Assembly: GCA_036897485.1 (NCBI GenBank)
Contig: JAYMTF010000005.1
Span: 30,863 to 94,862, forward strand
Direction of reading: 5' to 3'
Source of the DNA: Pelargonium nanum
Lineage: Eukaryota > Streptophyta > Magnoliopsida > Geraniales > Geraniaceae
Length of the DNA: 64,000 nucleotides
Position 1 is the first letter of the stretch, and each line of letters starts with the position of its first letter. The notes under the pieces were generated by a model. It saw only the letters and a list, made by a program, of their open reading frames with translations. It was not told where the DNA came from and ran no database searches. The translations under genes were made by a program, and so were the position numbers. Of this stretch, positions 10,933-23,403 are shown piece by piece.

Positions 10933-13900
10933 TGAATTTTCTATTTTGGAATTGTAGAGGTATAGGGCAGAAGTTGAAAGTTTCTTTTCTGAAAGATTTG
11001 ATTCGTCATAATCGTGTCGATTTACTTGTTGTGTTTGAGACTCGTATTAGTGGTTCCAAAGCCGAAAATACGGCTCGGCGTCTCGGGTTTGATCATCAAT
11101 TCAGGCAAGAGGCAGAGGGCCGGGTTGGATGTATTTGGGTGTTATGGTCGAATTCAGTTGGAGTGGTTTCTATTATAGGTGTTGCGAGACAGGTGGTCCA
11201 TGTGAGAATTCAGGATAATCTTCGGAGGGCTTGGCTGTTGTCTTGCGTTTATGCGAGCCCTCGTTGGGAAATTCAGAAGACTCTGTGGGAGGCTTTGAAG
11301 CTGTTGGGTGCGACTATCTCGATTCCCTGGGTGGTTGCAGGCGATTTGAATGAGGTGTTGGTGGCTGGTGAGAAGAGGGGGGAGACCGATTAACCAGTTG
11401 CGGAGCGGGTTGTTTAGGGATTGGATATGCTCAGGTAATCTGATTGATTTGGGTTTCTCAGGTCAACCATTTACTTGGACCAATTCTCAGCAAGGGCCGA
11501 ATAGAATTCTTTGTCGGTTGGATAGAATTCTAGGTAATGATACTTGGAATCTCTTATTTCCGGAAGCGAATGTTCGACATCTGCCTCGTGTGCTCTCGGG
11601 CCATTGCCCGGTTCTTCTCAATCTTTGGAGCCCGCCTAGAGGGGGTAATGGGACGAGGCCTTTTCGGTTCCAGGCGATGTGGATGGAACACCCGGATTGC
11701 CAAAAGAGTGTGGGGTCGCAGAGTATATATTTCAGGTCTTTTACAGAGGATCTTCAGGAGCTGCGGGGTTCTCTGGTGGAGTGGAATAAAACAGTTTTTT
11801 GGGAATGTCTTTGCTCGCAAACGTGATATTTTGAACCGGCTGGGTGGTTTACAAAGAGCGCGGGGTCGGGGCTGTGACCACTCTTTGTTTTGCTTGGAAA
11901 AAGGATCTGCAGAGAGAGCTTCAGATAATTCTACATCAAGAAGAGGTATTATGGTATCAAAAGTCGAGGCAGGATTCGATTAAATTTGGAGAGCAAAACA
12001 CTAAATTCTTCCACCTTACTACAATTAATAGAAGGCGTAGGAATAAGGTGGTAGCTCTCAAAGATGAGAATGACTACTGGATCGATAACTCGGATACTCT
12101 GAAATCTTTAGCTATTGATTTCTTTCAGAAGCTCTATTCGCTGGATAGCATTGAGAGGTGAGAGGCACCAGTCTGGACAGGTCCTAGCCTTAGTGCTGAG
12201 GACAGGTGTGTGCTAGATGGTGATATCGATTGGCGGGAAGTAAAAAGGGCTCTCTTTGATATGAAGCCATGGAAAGCTCCGGGTCCCGATGGCTTCCATG
12301 CAGACTTCTTTCAGACTTATTGGACGGCTTGGGGAGGGAGGTTGGTTCACTTGGTCCGGGAGAGTTTCAATACGGGATGCTTTCTGAGATCAATTAATGA
12401 GACTCTCCTTGTTCTTATCCCAAAAGTGGACCATCCTACTTCTATTACTCAATTCCGGCCTATAAGTTTATTCTCTACCATGTTGAAAGTCATAACTAAG
12501 GTTCTGGTGAATCGCATCCGGTCTTTTTTGGACGACCTTATCGAGCCTAACCAAGCAAGCTTTGTTCCCGGCCGTCTTGCTAGAGAAAGCATATTGGTAG
12601 CCCAGGAATTAATTCACAAGCTTCGGATCGCCAAAACTGGATCGGGTTTCATTGCGGTCAAGATTGATTTGGAAAAGGCATATGACCGAGTCCGTTGGGA
12701 CTTTTTGCATGAGACTTTAGTGCAATTCGGGTTTTCGGATAAGTGGATTCGCCTAATTATGTATGCGGTCAGTTCTGTGTCTATGTCCGTCTTGTGGAAT
12801 GGAGAAAAATCAGATCAGTTCAACACTAAGCGGGGGTTGAGACAGGGCGACCCGCTCTCTCCCTATCTTTTTCTTTTGTGCATGAAGCGCTTAGGTAATC
12901 TGATTGGGCAGCAGGTGTCGATAGGTGATTGGGCTCTGATTCGTTTAAAGCGCAATGGGATAGGGGTGTCCCATCTGTTCTTTGCGGACAATCTGCTTCT
13001 GTTTGCGCGGGCTTCAAATAATCAGGCCAGGACAATCAGACAGGTGCTTACTTCCTTTTGTGAGATTTCAGGCCAGAAGGTTAGCCTTCCAAAGTCTAAA
13101 TTTATATGTTCTCCTATGATCTCGCCAACTCTAAGGAGACGAATTGGTAATATTCTGGGCATATCTCATACTATGGACCTGGGAATGTATCTGGGGGTTC
13201 CACTTTATTGTCGAAGAATGTGTGCGACGGACTTTAACTATCTGATCGATAGGACGGCTAACAGATTGGCGGGTTGAAAGGCTAAATACCTCTCCATAGT
13301 CGGTCGTACCACTCTAATTAAATCGGTTACTTCGGCGGTTGCAAATCATGTCATGCAGGCCGAATGGTTACTTAGGTCTATGTGTACTAAACTGGACCAG
13401 CTCAATAACCGGTTTCTTTGGGGAGGTACAGTAGAGCAGAGAAAGGTCCATTTGATTGCTTGGGAATCCGTTTGCAAGCCGAAGGCAGTTGGAGGCTTGG
13501 GAATTCGGGATGCGGCTTCTATGAACGCGGCCATGTTGGGAAAAGTCTGCTGGCAAGTGGTCACATTTCCCGAGCAGCTTTGGGTTCAACTCTTTCGGGA
13601 GAAATATGGTCGTCGACATGCAATTCTGGTGGATGATTGTCCGCAGGGGGCGTCTCGCGTTTGGAGAGGTATTACGAAATGCACTTTTGTTTTGAAACGC
13701 GGCCTTATTTGGAAAGTCGGGAATGACTCAAATATTGATTTTTTCCAAGACCCATGGCTGGAAGGAAGAACCATTGCTGATCATGTAGGGATGGATTGTC
13801 CGTCGGGTTTCATGGTCAACTGCTTCTTTCGAGAGCAAGGCTTGTGGGATGTGTCCTTGATTCGAAATGTTATTCCAAAAGAGGTGGCCGACAAAGTGAT

Positions 13901-15036
13901 AGGATACCCGCTATCGCGCTATCGCGTGACCTCTTGCGAAAGGATTCTTTTGTATGGAAAGCGGATAAGAAAGGGATATACACGGTCAAATCAGCTTATA
14001 ATTTAATTTTGGCATGTGTCAGCCCCATTGATCCTATGTGGAACAAAATTTGGAGGGCGAAGGGGCCTAGCAAATAGAGTTTTTTGGTTTGGCTTGCTCG
14101 TCAAGGACGTCTTCATTCCGGTAAGTTACGCTTCAGCCAAAAGCCCACCAGCAGTCCAGTGTGTCTATTTTGTCATACGGAAGTAGAAGATGACATTCAC
14201 ATTCTAAAGAACTGCTCTCCCGCTCGTCTGGTTTGGTCCCGGTTAGTACCCCATGCTATTCTCTATACTTTCTACTCTACATCTGTGACAGACTGGATCG
14301 ACTTGAATGTTGATAATTATGGGTTGGAAGTGGGAGGGATCCATGGGGATGGATTTTTGGTTCGGCCATATGGAATTTGTGGCGTTGGAGACATGCATTT
14401 ATTCTTCAAAGTGACTTCTAGCCGCCCTATTCTTCGGTTGAGTACATTCGAAGGGAGGTTGAGCTGGTTTCGGAGGTAATGACTAGGAAGGATGTTAGGC
14501 CAGCTCGTTCTATGGTCCTTATTTCATGGACAAAGCCAGCTCTTAACTCTGTTAAACTTAACTGTGATGGTGCCTGTCGAGGTAACCCGGGGATGGCTGC
14601 AGGTGGAGGCGTGATTAGAGATGATACAGGTAGATGGCTGGTGGAATTCGCAGGCTCATTGGGGTTCTGTACAGTGACAGTTCCCGAGCTTAGTGCTCTT
14701 CGCTGGGGTCTTGAATTAGTTTGGCAGGAGGGCTGGCGATCTGTGGAAGTTAATGTAGACTCCAAAATGGTGGCTGATGCGATAAATGGTGAGAGTGGTG
14801 TAAGGTGGATGGTTGAGGACCTCCTTGTGGACATCCAACGCCTGCTGCGTCGGGAGTGGCAAGTTACGGTTGAACACTGTTATCGGGAGGGAAACCAGGT
14901 GGCTGATGCTATGGCCAACCTGGGGCTTGATTTGGAACCGGAGATTTCGATTTTCCAGTCTGTTCCGGGAGCTATTGCTGATCTAGTTAGGGCTGATATG
15001 GTTGGAGCGGTTGTTGCTCGAGATGTAGTTGCTTAG
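10932..15036 (+). pseudogene. LINE ORF2, endonuclease-reverse transcriptase-RNase H polyprotein, broken
   Basis: Domains in order: APE-type endonuclease (start WNCRGIG, GDLNEV near 11340, RLDRILGN, then SGHCP where SDHxP is usual, Asp to Gly at 11599-11601). The reverse transcriptase follows (APGPDGFHADFF, LIPKVDHP, RPISL, DLEKAYDRVRW, RQGDPLSPYLF, then FADN at 12981-12992 where FADD is usual). The RVT zinc-binding segment is CLFCHTEVEDDIHILKNC. RNase H (14479-15036) keeps all acids: CDGA, PELSALRWGLE, VDSKMV and NQVADAMA. Breaks: shifts near 11393, 11830, 13990 and 14300-14470, and in-frame stops near 12160, 13276 (TGA where Trp is expected) and 14077. RNase H is the longest intact module. 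Confidence 0.9.
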
Positions 15037-15077
15037 CTTGTTTTTCGCTTTCTTTTCATTACCAAAAAAAAAAAAAG

Positions 15078-15088
15078 GTTCAAAGACC
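15078..15088. repeat. LINE target-site duplication, right copy
   Basis: GTTCAAAGACC matches 9014-9024 exactly and follows the 13-A tail after a single G. Confidence 0.8.
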
Positions 15089-15677
15089 AAATTGGATCAA
15101 AACACAAAAATTCAAACACTATTTTAGATACTAAATTGGGTGAAACACGAAAGTTCAGAGACCAAATTGGGTCATTTACCAAAAACCAAAATAGACAGCA
15201 TTTAATTCAACCTAGGTTCAAAAACTCATGTCCTAATTCAATTTATTTTGATTGAATAACCTATAAGAAGAGACATCATCATTTATTCATTTCTATTCAG
15301 ACATACTGAGAAAACTCATACAAACACTTGGGCTTAAAACATTCTCAGTCCAAAATTCATGTTTGCATATTATACTAGAAAAGTAGAAAGAGTTTCCGCA
15401 GCCATGAAGCCTGAGAACTTCAGTCCTGTTGGTTAACAACAATTCAAAATGATACCAACATATAAACACAGGAGATGTCATGTCCTGCCATTCATTGACT
15501 ATAAGAATTCTGCAATCAAAACATATCAACGACTAATGACAAGCAGCGAAATAGGGTACAGCAAAATGGATCTTATCCTTTTATGCTATATAAGTTTACA
15601 TTCAAAATAAAAACTCAACCAATCTCGAATACAGCAAATTAACTTTAGAGTTTGAACTCATGTACTGCTGATGGATC

Positions 15678-18600
15678 TCACTTCTTCCCTCCCCCAGAAA
15701 CATTGAACTTGAAGAATATAATGTCGCCATCTTGGACAACATAGGTTTTCCCCTCCTGTTTATATTTTCCTGCAGCCTGCCAAAAACAAAGAGAACAGAC
15801 AAATTCAGGAGACATTTCCCAACCTATCAAACCAAATAAGCAGAGCGCTGAGTCATTTTGCAAGCATCTACGAACAATAAGATGTCCCTTGATTATAATT
15901 CAATGTTGCATGAGGACCAAAAACGGATTCATCGATTTAACATTTCTAGTTCTTCAAGATTTCAATAAAACCACCCAATTTCAAACTTCACTTCTCCTAA
16001 GCAAGTATTTGCTTAATTATATAAATAAAACAATCTTCTTATATATCAAAGCACAAAGGCTTTTGTAGTATTATAACACGGAAGTTATTTTTTAATTCCG
16101 AGTGCACGACTTGTAAGTGAGCAGCAGACATCATGAACTTGCCACTAAATAATCTCAGTGTTTTACATCTAGAGCCTTATAGAGAATGTAAAAACTGCAT
16201 TGCAGCCAGCATGTTATTGTGGGCAAACAAAAGGACAAAATTGAAGTTAGAAACATTGCAAGGTGGAAAGATACTCACAATCAGAGAATAACATATTAAG
16301 GACCAAGGCATTTACCTTAACAGCTGATTCACTACCCAGTTCCTTTAGATCATCAAATTTCATAACCTAAACAATAACATCACCAAAAAAAGGACTCAGT
16401 AGCTTTTAAAGATTCAATAAATAATTCAGGTAAAGTCAATACTGAATGAATTAATTTCTCAGTGATTAGTAAAGGCAGCACAAAAAGAAGTCTGAACACC
16501 AAGGCATGCGCAACAACCTCAGCACAAATAAATCCTCTCTCAAAATCAGTATGAATAGCCCCTGCAGCTTGAGGTGCCTTTGCATGCCGTCTAATTTGCC
16601 AACACTTCACCTGCAAGAAGAAAATCATTTAGAAATCCAATAAGTACTATACCAAATTGAAGGGACGAACATCTGGAGGGCACAATTACTAAGGGAAAAA
16701 ACTACGCTAAACTATAGAGAACTCCAATAGGGTAATCGCAGTCTAATAGACACTGATTATCAAGTGGTCCACGTAGAACTTCTGAAACATATATGAAAAT
16801 TCAACAAACTAAAGCCACCCTGTTAAAATCTAGCATGTAAAATTAACCGTCAAACACTCCTAGACCAGAAATAATACAAATCTCTGGACTTGTTTGACGT
16901 GAAAATATAAGCATCCATGCAATTTTTCGAGGCTGGACAATTGGCACGAGGCAAGTATTAATCTAGATCACTTGGGCTCAAGTTCAACTACTTACTGTAA
17001 ATTCGTAATTCAGCTAAATTCTGCAAAATAGTTCATATATATATCAAACTATTTTTAACTTTGAACTTCAATGGTCAAATTCTTGTTGATGCGTCCCTTT
17101 AACCAAAGGTCAAAAAGACATTGAAATGCGCGTTGTCATAGAAGTCTTGTCAACGTAGGAGTCTTGCAAATAGGCTTTCACACAGTGTATTTTCTTGGGC
17201 TAGACTTTCACTTGAGAGCTTGGACTTGAGTACGTAAGGTCTACATAGCACAAGGTAGCACACCGTTCAGCGAAACGCAGGACGGGGGTCCTGGATCTCA
17301 ACTCGGGCATGAAAGGTAAGTATCTCTACCATTGTGAAACAAGGGCTATGAATGTGAATTCTAGAGAGAATTTGAGAGCTAGAAATATGTGAATGACACA
17401 AATGAATCTCAAATGTGGAAGAAAAAAAATCATATCTTATAACTTGAGGGTGTATTCAAGCTCACAAAACAAAAAATGTAGGGGGAGACGTGTCGCCTTT
17501 TGATTAGTTGTTGAGAATGACAAGTGAACTTTCAAGATGTCATGAGCTCAAATGATATCTTTATGCACCACATGATGATGTGAAAATGATGTCATGATGT
17601 ATTGGCGTTGAGGTCCATTTGATGACGCGAACATGATGTCAGCTCAACGGGATGATGATGATGATGATGTCACCATTGTAGAGTCCTTGAGACATGATAG
17701 TCTCAGAAGTCACCGGAAGACCAAATCTAAGAAGTTGCCCTATAGCGTACAATGCTCAGAGCCCTCACAAGCTCGCCCACCCACAAGGCAGAGTAAAAGA
17801 ATCTAAGAGGTTACCAATTGAGCATACCTCACCTAGAAAAGGCCTGGAAACCCAAATAGCATAATATCTCAATGACTCGGGAGGACCGGGGTTCAAGGCT
17901 TGGCTTGTAGCAAGGTAGAGTAGCGTCATGAAGGCCTATAGCGTACCATCCTCAGAGCCCTCACAGGCTCGCACACCCACAAGGCGTAGTAAAGGAATCT
18001 AAGAGGTTACCAATTGAGCATACCTGACCTAGAAAAGGCCTGGAAACCCAAATAGCATAATATCTCAGTGACTCGGGAGGACCGAGGTTCAAGGCTTGGC
18101 TTGCACCAAGGTAGAGTAGCGTCATGAAGGCCTTGTGGACGCTCTATGGGGCGTGAAGGTGCCATGTCGAGGTTCCCAAATTTGTAGGCGCACTCTTGGG
18201 CGCAAGGATTCCAAGTAGAAATTCATGATTTGTAGGACGACCCAAGAGAGACGCACACCCTATTTGTATATGGCCACAGCCTAAGAGCAAGTCACTATGT
18301 GGCACGTTTGGAGGGGTCCCGAGAGGCGATTGGTTTGGCAACGTCAGTAGTGTTATATGGGCGAACCACTAAGGGGTGGAATTAGGTCTTAGAAGTCCCA
18401 TAAATGATTTCAAAGGAGTCAAATTAGGCTTGGGGGCTTGATGGTGTCAATTGTGCCTCACATAAGTGTAAAAGGGGTGTTTAGACTAAAAATGGTCTTA
18501 TTGGGGGTAAAATGGTCCATAAAAATCATTCTGGAATTAATTTGGTTGGGCGATCAAGGCAGTCTGGTCTTATTTGGGCCAAACGGATATGATATGGTGC

Positions 18601-21574
18601 TTTGCGCATGCATTGGGATTGGAACGCCTACCATGTGGCGTCCTCCCATTCGTTGAGGTTGGGTGCGCTCTTGGGCTTATGATCAGGTATGGATGGCTAC
18701 AATGAGGGCACGGGCCCTAGTGAGCTAAACCAAGTGCGACGCAAAAGGGTGCAACCAAACTGACGTGGTTGTCTCAGATGGATGTGCGAGTGGGCGTGCC
18801 AAGTGGTAAGCGGCGAGAGGGGATGTTGCGCCACATGGAATCATCATACACTCTTTACCACAAAACCATTAAGCAACAGTCATAAACAAAACCTGTAAAA
18901 TTAAGTCGTCCAAGTAAATAGAAAGCTCTGACCACACTTCCAAATTCCAACATCATACATAAATAAACCAGCATATTACCACGCCCCACAATCATCACAG
19001 CTTCGTCAAACAAAAAAAATACAAAAGAAAATCACAAAAACAGACAATCAAGTGAGCAAAAAAGGGAATATAGAGGGCCAAAATACGACGAACATGCGCC
19101 CGCCGCTACCATTTTCATATCTAGCAAAAACCCATAACTGACCTCAATCACCTCTGGTTTTCTATATTCGAACCCATCTAGTGAGTCCATGCGTGACCCT
19201 TATTCTGGCTCCAAATCCACCTGAGTCCAACAATCAGGAGCACCGCCGAAAGCTAAAACCTACTCTAAATATTTGATCCATAGTTCAAGACATTTACAAA
19301 AGCTTTTTTATTATTTTGGGAGTGCCGGACCCTACAAATATGTGGGATCATGTGTCAACAACCTGAACCTGGGAATTTACGGATCAACCCGCAGGTTCAA
19401 ACGCAGCTTTAGCTTGAACCAATCAACCAACACTAATGCTTTTTGGACAACATGCTTAAAAAGAATACCTCCAAAATCAATGTTGTCAAGGATTACAAAA
19501 GACAATGAAAACACCACCTAATTAATCAAGAGTCAAGACAATAACAACCAACAAACATTTCAAAAACAAAGTTGAGGTTGAGTACATAAATCCCTTCGCA
19601 TAACTCCAAGGAATCTTCCATTCATATTCTTCCACTCCATCCTATATAATCCTATTTCCTTTCTTCTTCTTTTTTGAAATAATCCTATTTCCTTTCTTAA
19701 GTCATGCATTATAATATCTTTTCCTTTCACTCATATCCATGTTAAATTAGGCATACCCCTTGTCCTTTTGAATTCAACTAACTAGATTATTTCTTCTTTC
19801 TTCATTGGTCACTAACCTTCATTTCTAACCTTATATTCCTCCTAGTGCTAACACAAAAGCATTTACATCTCCGTTACCCCTTGTTATGTCTTTGGAGCCT
19901 AAGATTCAGCGACATACAACATAGTTGGCCTGGCCGTACGGCTATTAAGAACAAGCCTACACAACTTTTCCTTAAAATTTAGAGGAATTTTTATAACAAA
20001 AACAAATTACTATTCAAGACGAGAAGTCATTAATTCCAAGTATCTAAGAAAATTTGACAAGTACGATCAAAAGAATATACTAACATAATAGGACTAAGAG
20101 GAAGAAATTTTACCTCATCAGGGCCCGCCGTAAAAAAGTATATCAAATTAATTGCTGAAAATCCAGTCTTTATTATCTTTGGAAGGGCACTGTAAGAAAA
20201 TCCATGATCAACCAAGCTATATACACAACTATTTAGAACTGTGTTCCTAATTCAGAAACAATACAGAGGTTAAACCAACCTTTGTAACTTATTCTCCTCA
20301 CAGTATTTTGCCGCTTCATCTGGTGGCATATCAGCCAGATTTCTTTCGAATGCAGCACTAAAAGGAATAATTGTTTCACCTCCATGTTCTTGCACCCTGG
20401 AAAATGAACAGTATAATTTGCCACAATCTTCTAATTAAATACAGATAGTGAACAATAAGAGATCTTCCTTCCAACATAATGAGAGAACAAAAGAAGATAA
20501 GTATTAAGAAGAAGCATGGCAACACAGAAAATACTATATGGCAACTATATGAAAGATAAAATCCCCTCAAATGAGTGAAAAACACAACTTCTCGTCCAAC
20601 ATTGTGACAGAAGTTTTGACTGGCAAAACAGACACTGAATAATCTTTGCAATGGCATATAGCACAAACATATAATCCTTCTTTTCTTTTTTAGACACCAA
20701 GGAAAGCACAAGTGAACGCACGCACACAAAGAAGATTAAGAAACTACCAAGCATGAATCTTGGGCAAGAATTTGTTCTTTTTTCTCTGGTAATCTCTCTC
20801 ATTCATGTTAACCTGCAGATGAAGTACATAGATGAGCACGATTGAAAAATTTAACCACATGCTTGAGGAAAATAAGTGGAATGAATTACAGCTGTGCACA
20901 TATTAATAGATCCAAAATAGATATAACTGCAGCTTTGATTTTAATATTTCACAATATGCAAATAAGATTTTAGGAAATAGAGCTCGTATTTTGCAACTTA
21001 TGCTCACCAAAATGATTTAACTTGTGAACTTTGCTTATGAAATGTCAAGGAAGCAAAAACTAAATTCATGACCAAAAACATTAATTGATGAGTTTCCTGG
21101 AGCATTTAACTTTAGATTGATAGTAACTACTAAATGAACTAAGAACACATTTTATTTTAAAAATTGGAATTAGCAAAGTAATATCTTATTCCCAACCATT
21201 GCCACATTATACATATATGCCAAACTTTAATGTTGCATTCAACTTGAATAATACAGGATGTACTTAAAAGAGACAGACAGAGAGAGAGAGAGCATTGACA
21301 ATCGATGAGTAACACTATCACCAAATAGATATTGATCTTGCTTATGAATTGTCAAGGGAGCAAAAACTAACTTCATGACCTAAAACATCAACTGATGGGT
21401 TTCCAAAGTATTTAACTTTAGAATGATAGTAACTATTAAACGAACTAAGATCACATTTTATTTTAACAATTGATTAGCAAAGTACTATCTTATTCCCAAC
21501 CACTGCCACATTATACATATATGCAAGTTCACTGTTGCATTCAACTTGAATAATACAGGATGTACTTGCAAGAG

Positions 21575-21661
<87 letters not shown>

Positions 21662-23345
21662 ATTAATTATCAATGAGTAATATTATCACCAAATAGATAT
21701 TGATCTTCCCCACAATTATAGTTCAAACATAGACAAAGGCATGTATTTCATTTTAATTTTTCCAAAATGGCAACTGTTTCATTAAGTTTGTTTTGCCAAT
21801 ACTTCATTCGTTTTTATGAAGCTAGAATGTGGGCTCAGTGCTGTGTCAAGAAAAGGCAATGATAGAACAAACAAAATTGAGGACAGTCGATCTAGGCATG
21901 AATGATTCAAGATTGTCTTACAGCATGTGATTTTCTAACTATTATCATGCAGAACCAAGTTTTCACCACAATACACAATTTAAGAAGATTGCCAAAATAC
22001 TCATTTATGAACAACTATTGTTGCTACAGTTATATGTACAGCACGTAAAAATTACCAAGTAAACAACAGTCTTGGCAGTCAGCAACTGAAACGAGTTCAT
22101 GATCTCAACTTCAGCAGCTTTCCAGTCCCCCAAACGGACATCTTTACCCTCCTGAAGCCATGCCTTCACCTGTAGATCCCAACACCACCTTATTAACATT
22201 TTAACTTTCTACAGAAACTAACAAACACATCATAACTCTTTTACACATACTCCAAGTTGCCTATGATGTGGTGTAGTGTGAGAACAATATGGTTGATAAC
22301 AGTTTATAAACATTGAAATGTAACAAAAAGGCCTAAAACAAGGACACCAAGTTCTTTCAGAGCTAAAAGAATAACCTAAGTAGGTAGCTGTAAAGCATGT
22401 AATATAATTGGCTAAACCACGACAAGTGACTAATTTCTTTAGAATCAGTTTCCATAAAATGTAATGGCAACAAACACCATAACATAAATAATTACCCACT
22501 TTCCAAAACTGTAGAGGTTGAATACTCTCGAAAACATCCTTAATGTAAGGAATTAAACTCAAATATTATATTTTCCATTAACAGATGTCACATTAACATT
22601 TTCCTGATTGCCCGTGGTATTTGCACATTAGGCAATTCAAAAAATGTTCTTGTAAATAAAACAAAACACAATGTTAATGGAGATAAGCAAACCATATTCC
22701 ATACATATACCTTGAGAACTGTCTCTAAGTACAGAAACTAAGTAACCTCCTTATATGAAATCATTTAGATAACCTTAATTCTCTTTGATAAAACCGATAA
22801 GACAACCAATCAAACCATCAGTAGTATTGATTGTTACAAGCAATTACATTTATGGAGAAGAATACAATAGCAGACATAGAATATATCCGCATTGCTTGAT
22901 GATATGCAAGGAAAAGTAGCACCTTTACATCAAAACATTGTTCTTGGCTATTAAAAGACAAACCTTTAGACAGCACTCATGCTCTACTTTTAGCTGCTTG
23001 TCATTGCTTCTCTTCATGCTTTTCTCAAGATCCTCAAGCTTTCTTTCCATGAATTCAATATCCTACAATTTAGTGGAACAAAAGTAGAAAGCTTTTCAAT
23101 ATATGTTCTAATGTAAAAGTTGAAACTCGTAATCCAATGAATAAAAATCTTGCTCCATACATCGTTATCGGCACAAACACAAACCAAATATGTTGAACAT
23201 GGGCTAAAACATCAAAGCGGTTGACAGAACAAAAGTCTTTACAAACTTCTAGTTCCATATGTAAGTATTGTAAAATATTAGCATATGAAAAAGGATACTG
23301 ATGAGATCTTAATATCTATTAAGTCTATAAACATCAAAATAAATA

Positions 23346-23403
<58 letters not shown>

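Larger units (their letters stand above)
9025..15076 (+). mobile_element. Non-LTR retrotransposon, plant L1-type LINE with RNase H, inactive
   Basis: About 6.05 kb, with a perfect 11-bp target duplication and a 13-A tail (15064-15076). Order: gag-like ORF1 (DUF4283 plus CCHC knuckle), then ORF2 with endonuclease, reverse transcriptase, zinc-binding RVT domain and RNase H. The first ATG is only 9 bp inside the left duplication, so the 5' end may be near complete. Several frameshifts and stops break both ORFs and two catalytic motifs are changed, so it cannot move by itself. Base composition is GC-richer than the flanking AT-rich DNA. It lies between GHR1 (about 1.8 kb upstream of its start codon) and the 3' end of OLA1. 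Confidence 0.93.
8746..15200. mobile_element. Older inverted-repeat element interrupted by the LINE
   Basis: The plus strand from about 8746 to 9013 carries diverged short units of the form 'CTTTC..TTTCGACCCAATTTAGTC..GAACTT'. The reverse complement of 15089-15200 carries the same units (for example CTTTCGTGTTTCACCCAATT). The two flanks of the LINE thus look like inverted arms of one pre-existing element with subterminal repeats, of the MULE or foldback type. Outer ends and its own target duplication could not be set, so the coordinates are approximate. Confidence 0.4.

Noticed and set aside
17741-18132. Possible tRNA-like or SINE units in the 196-bp repeats (GGTTCAAGGC)
   Set aside because: No A box at proper distance and no cloverleaf; kept only as a tandem repeat.
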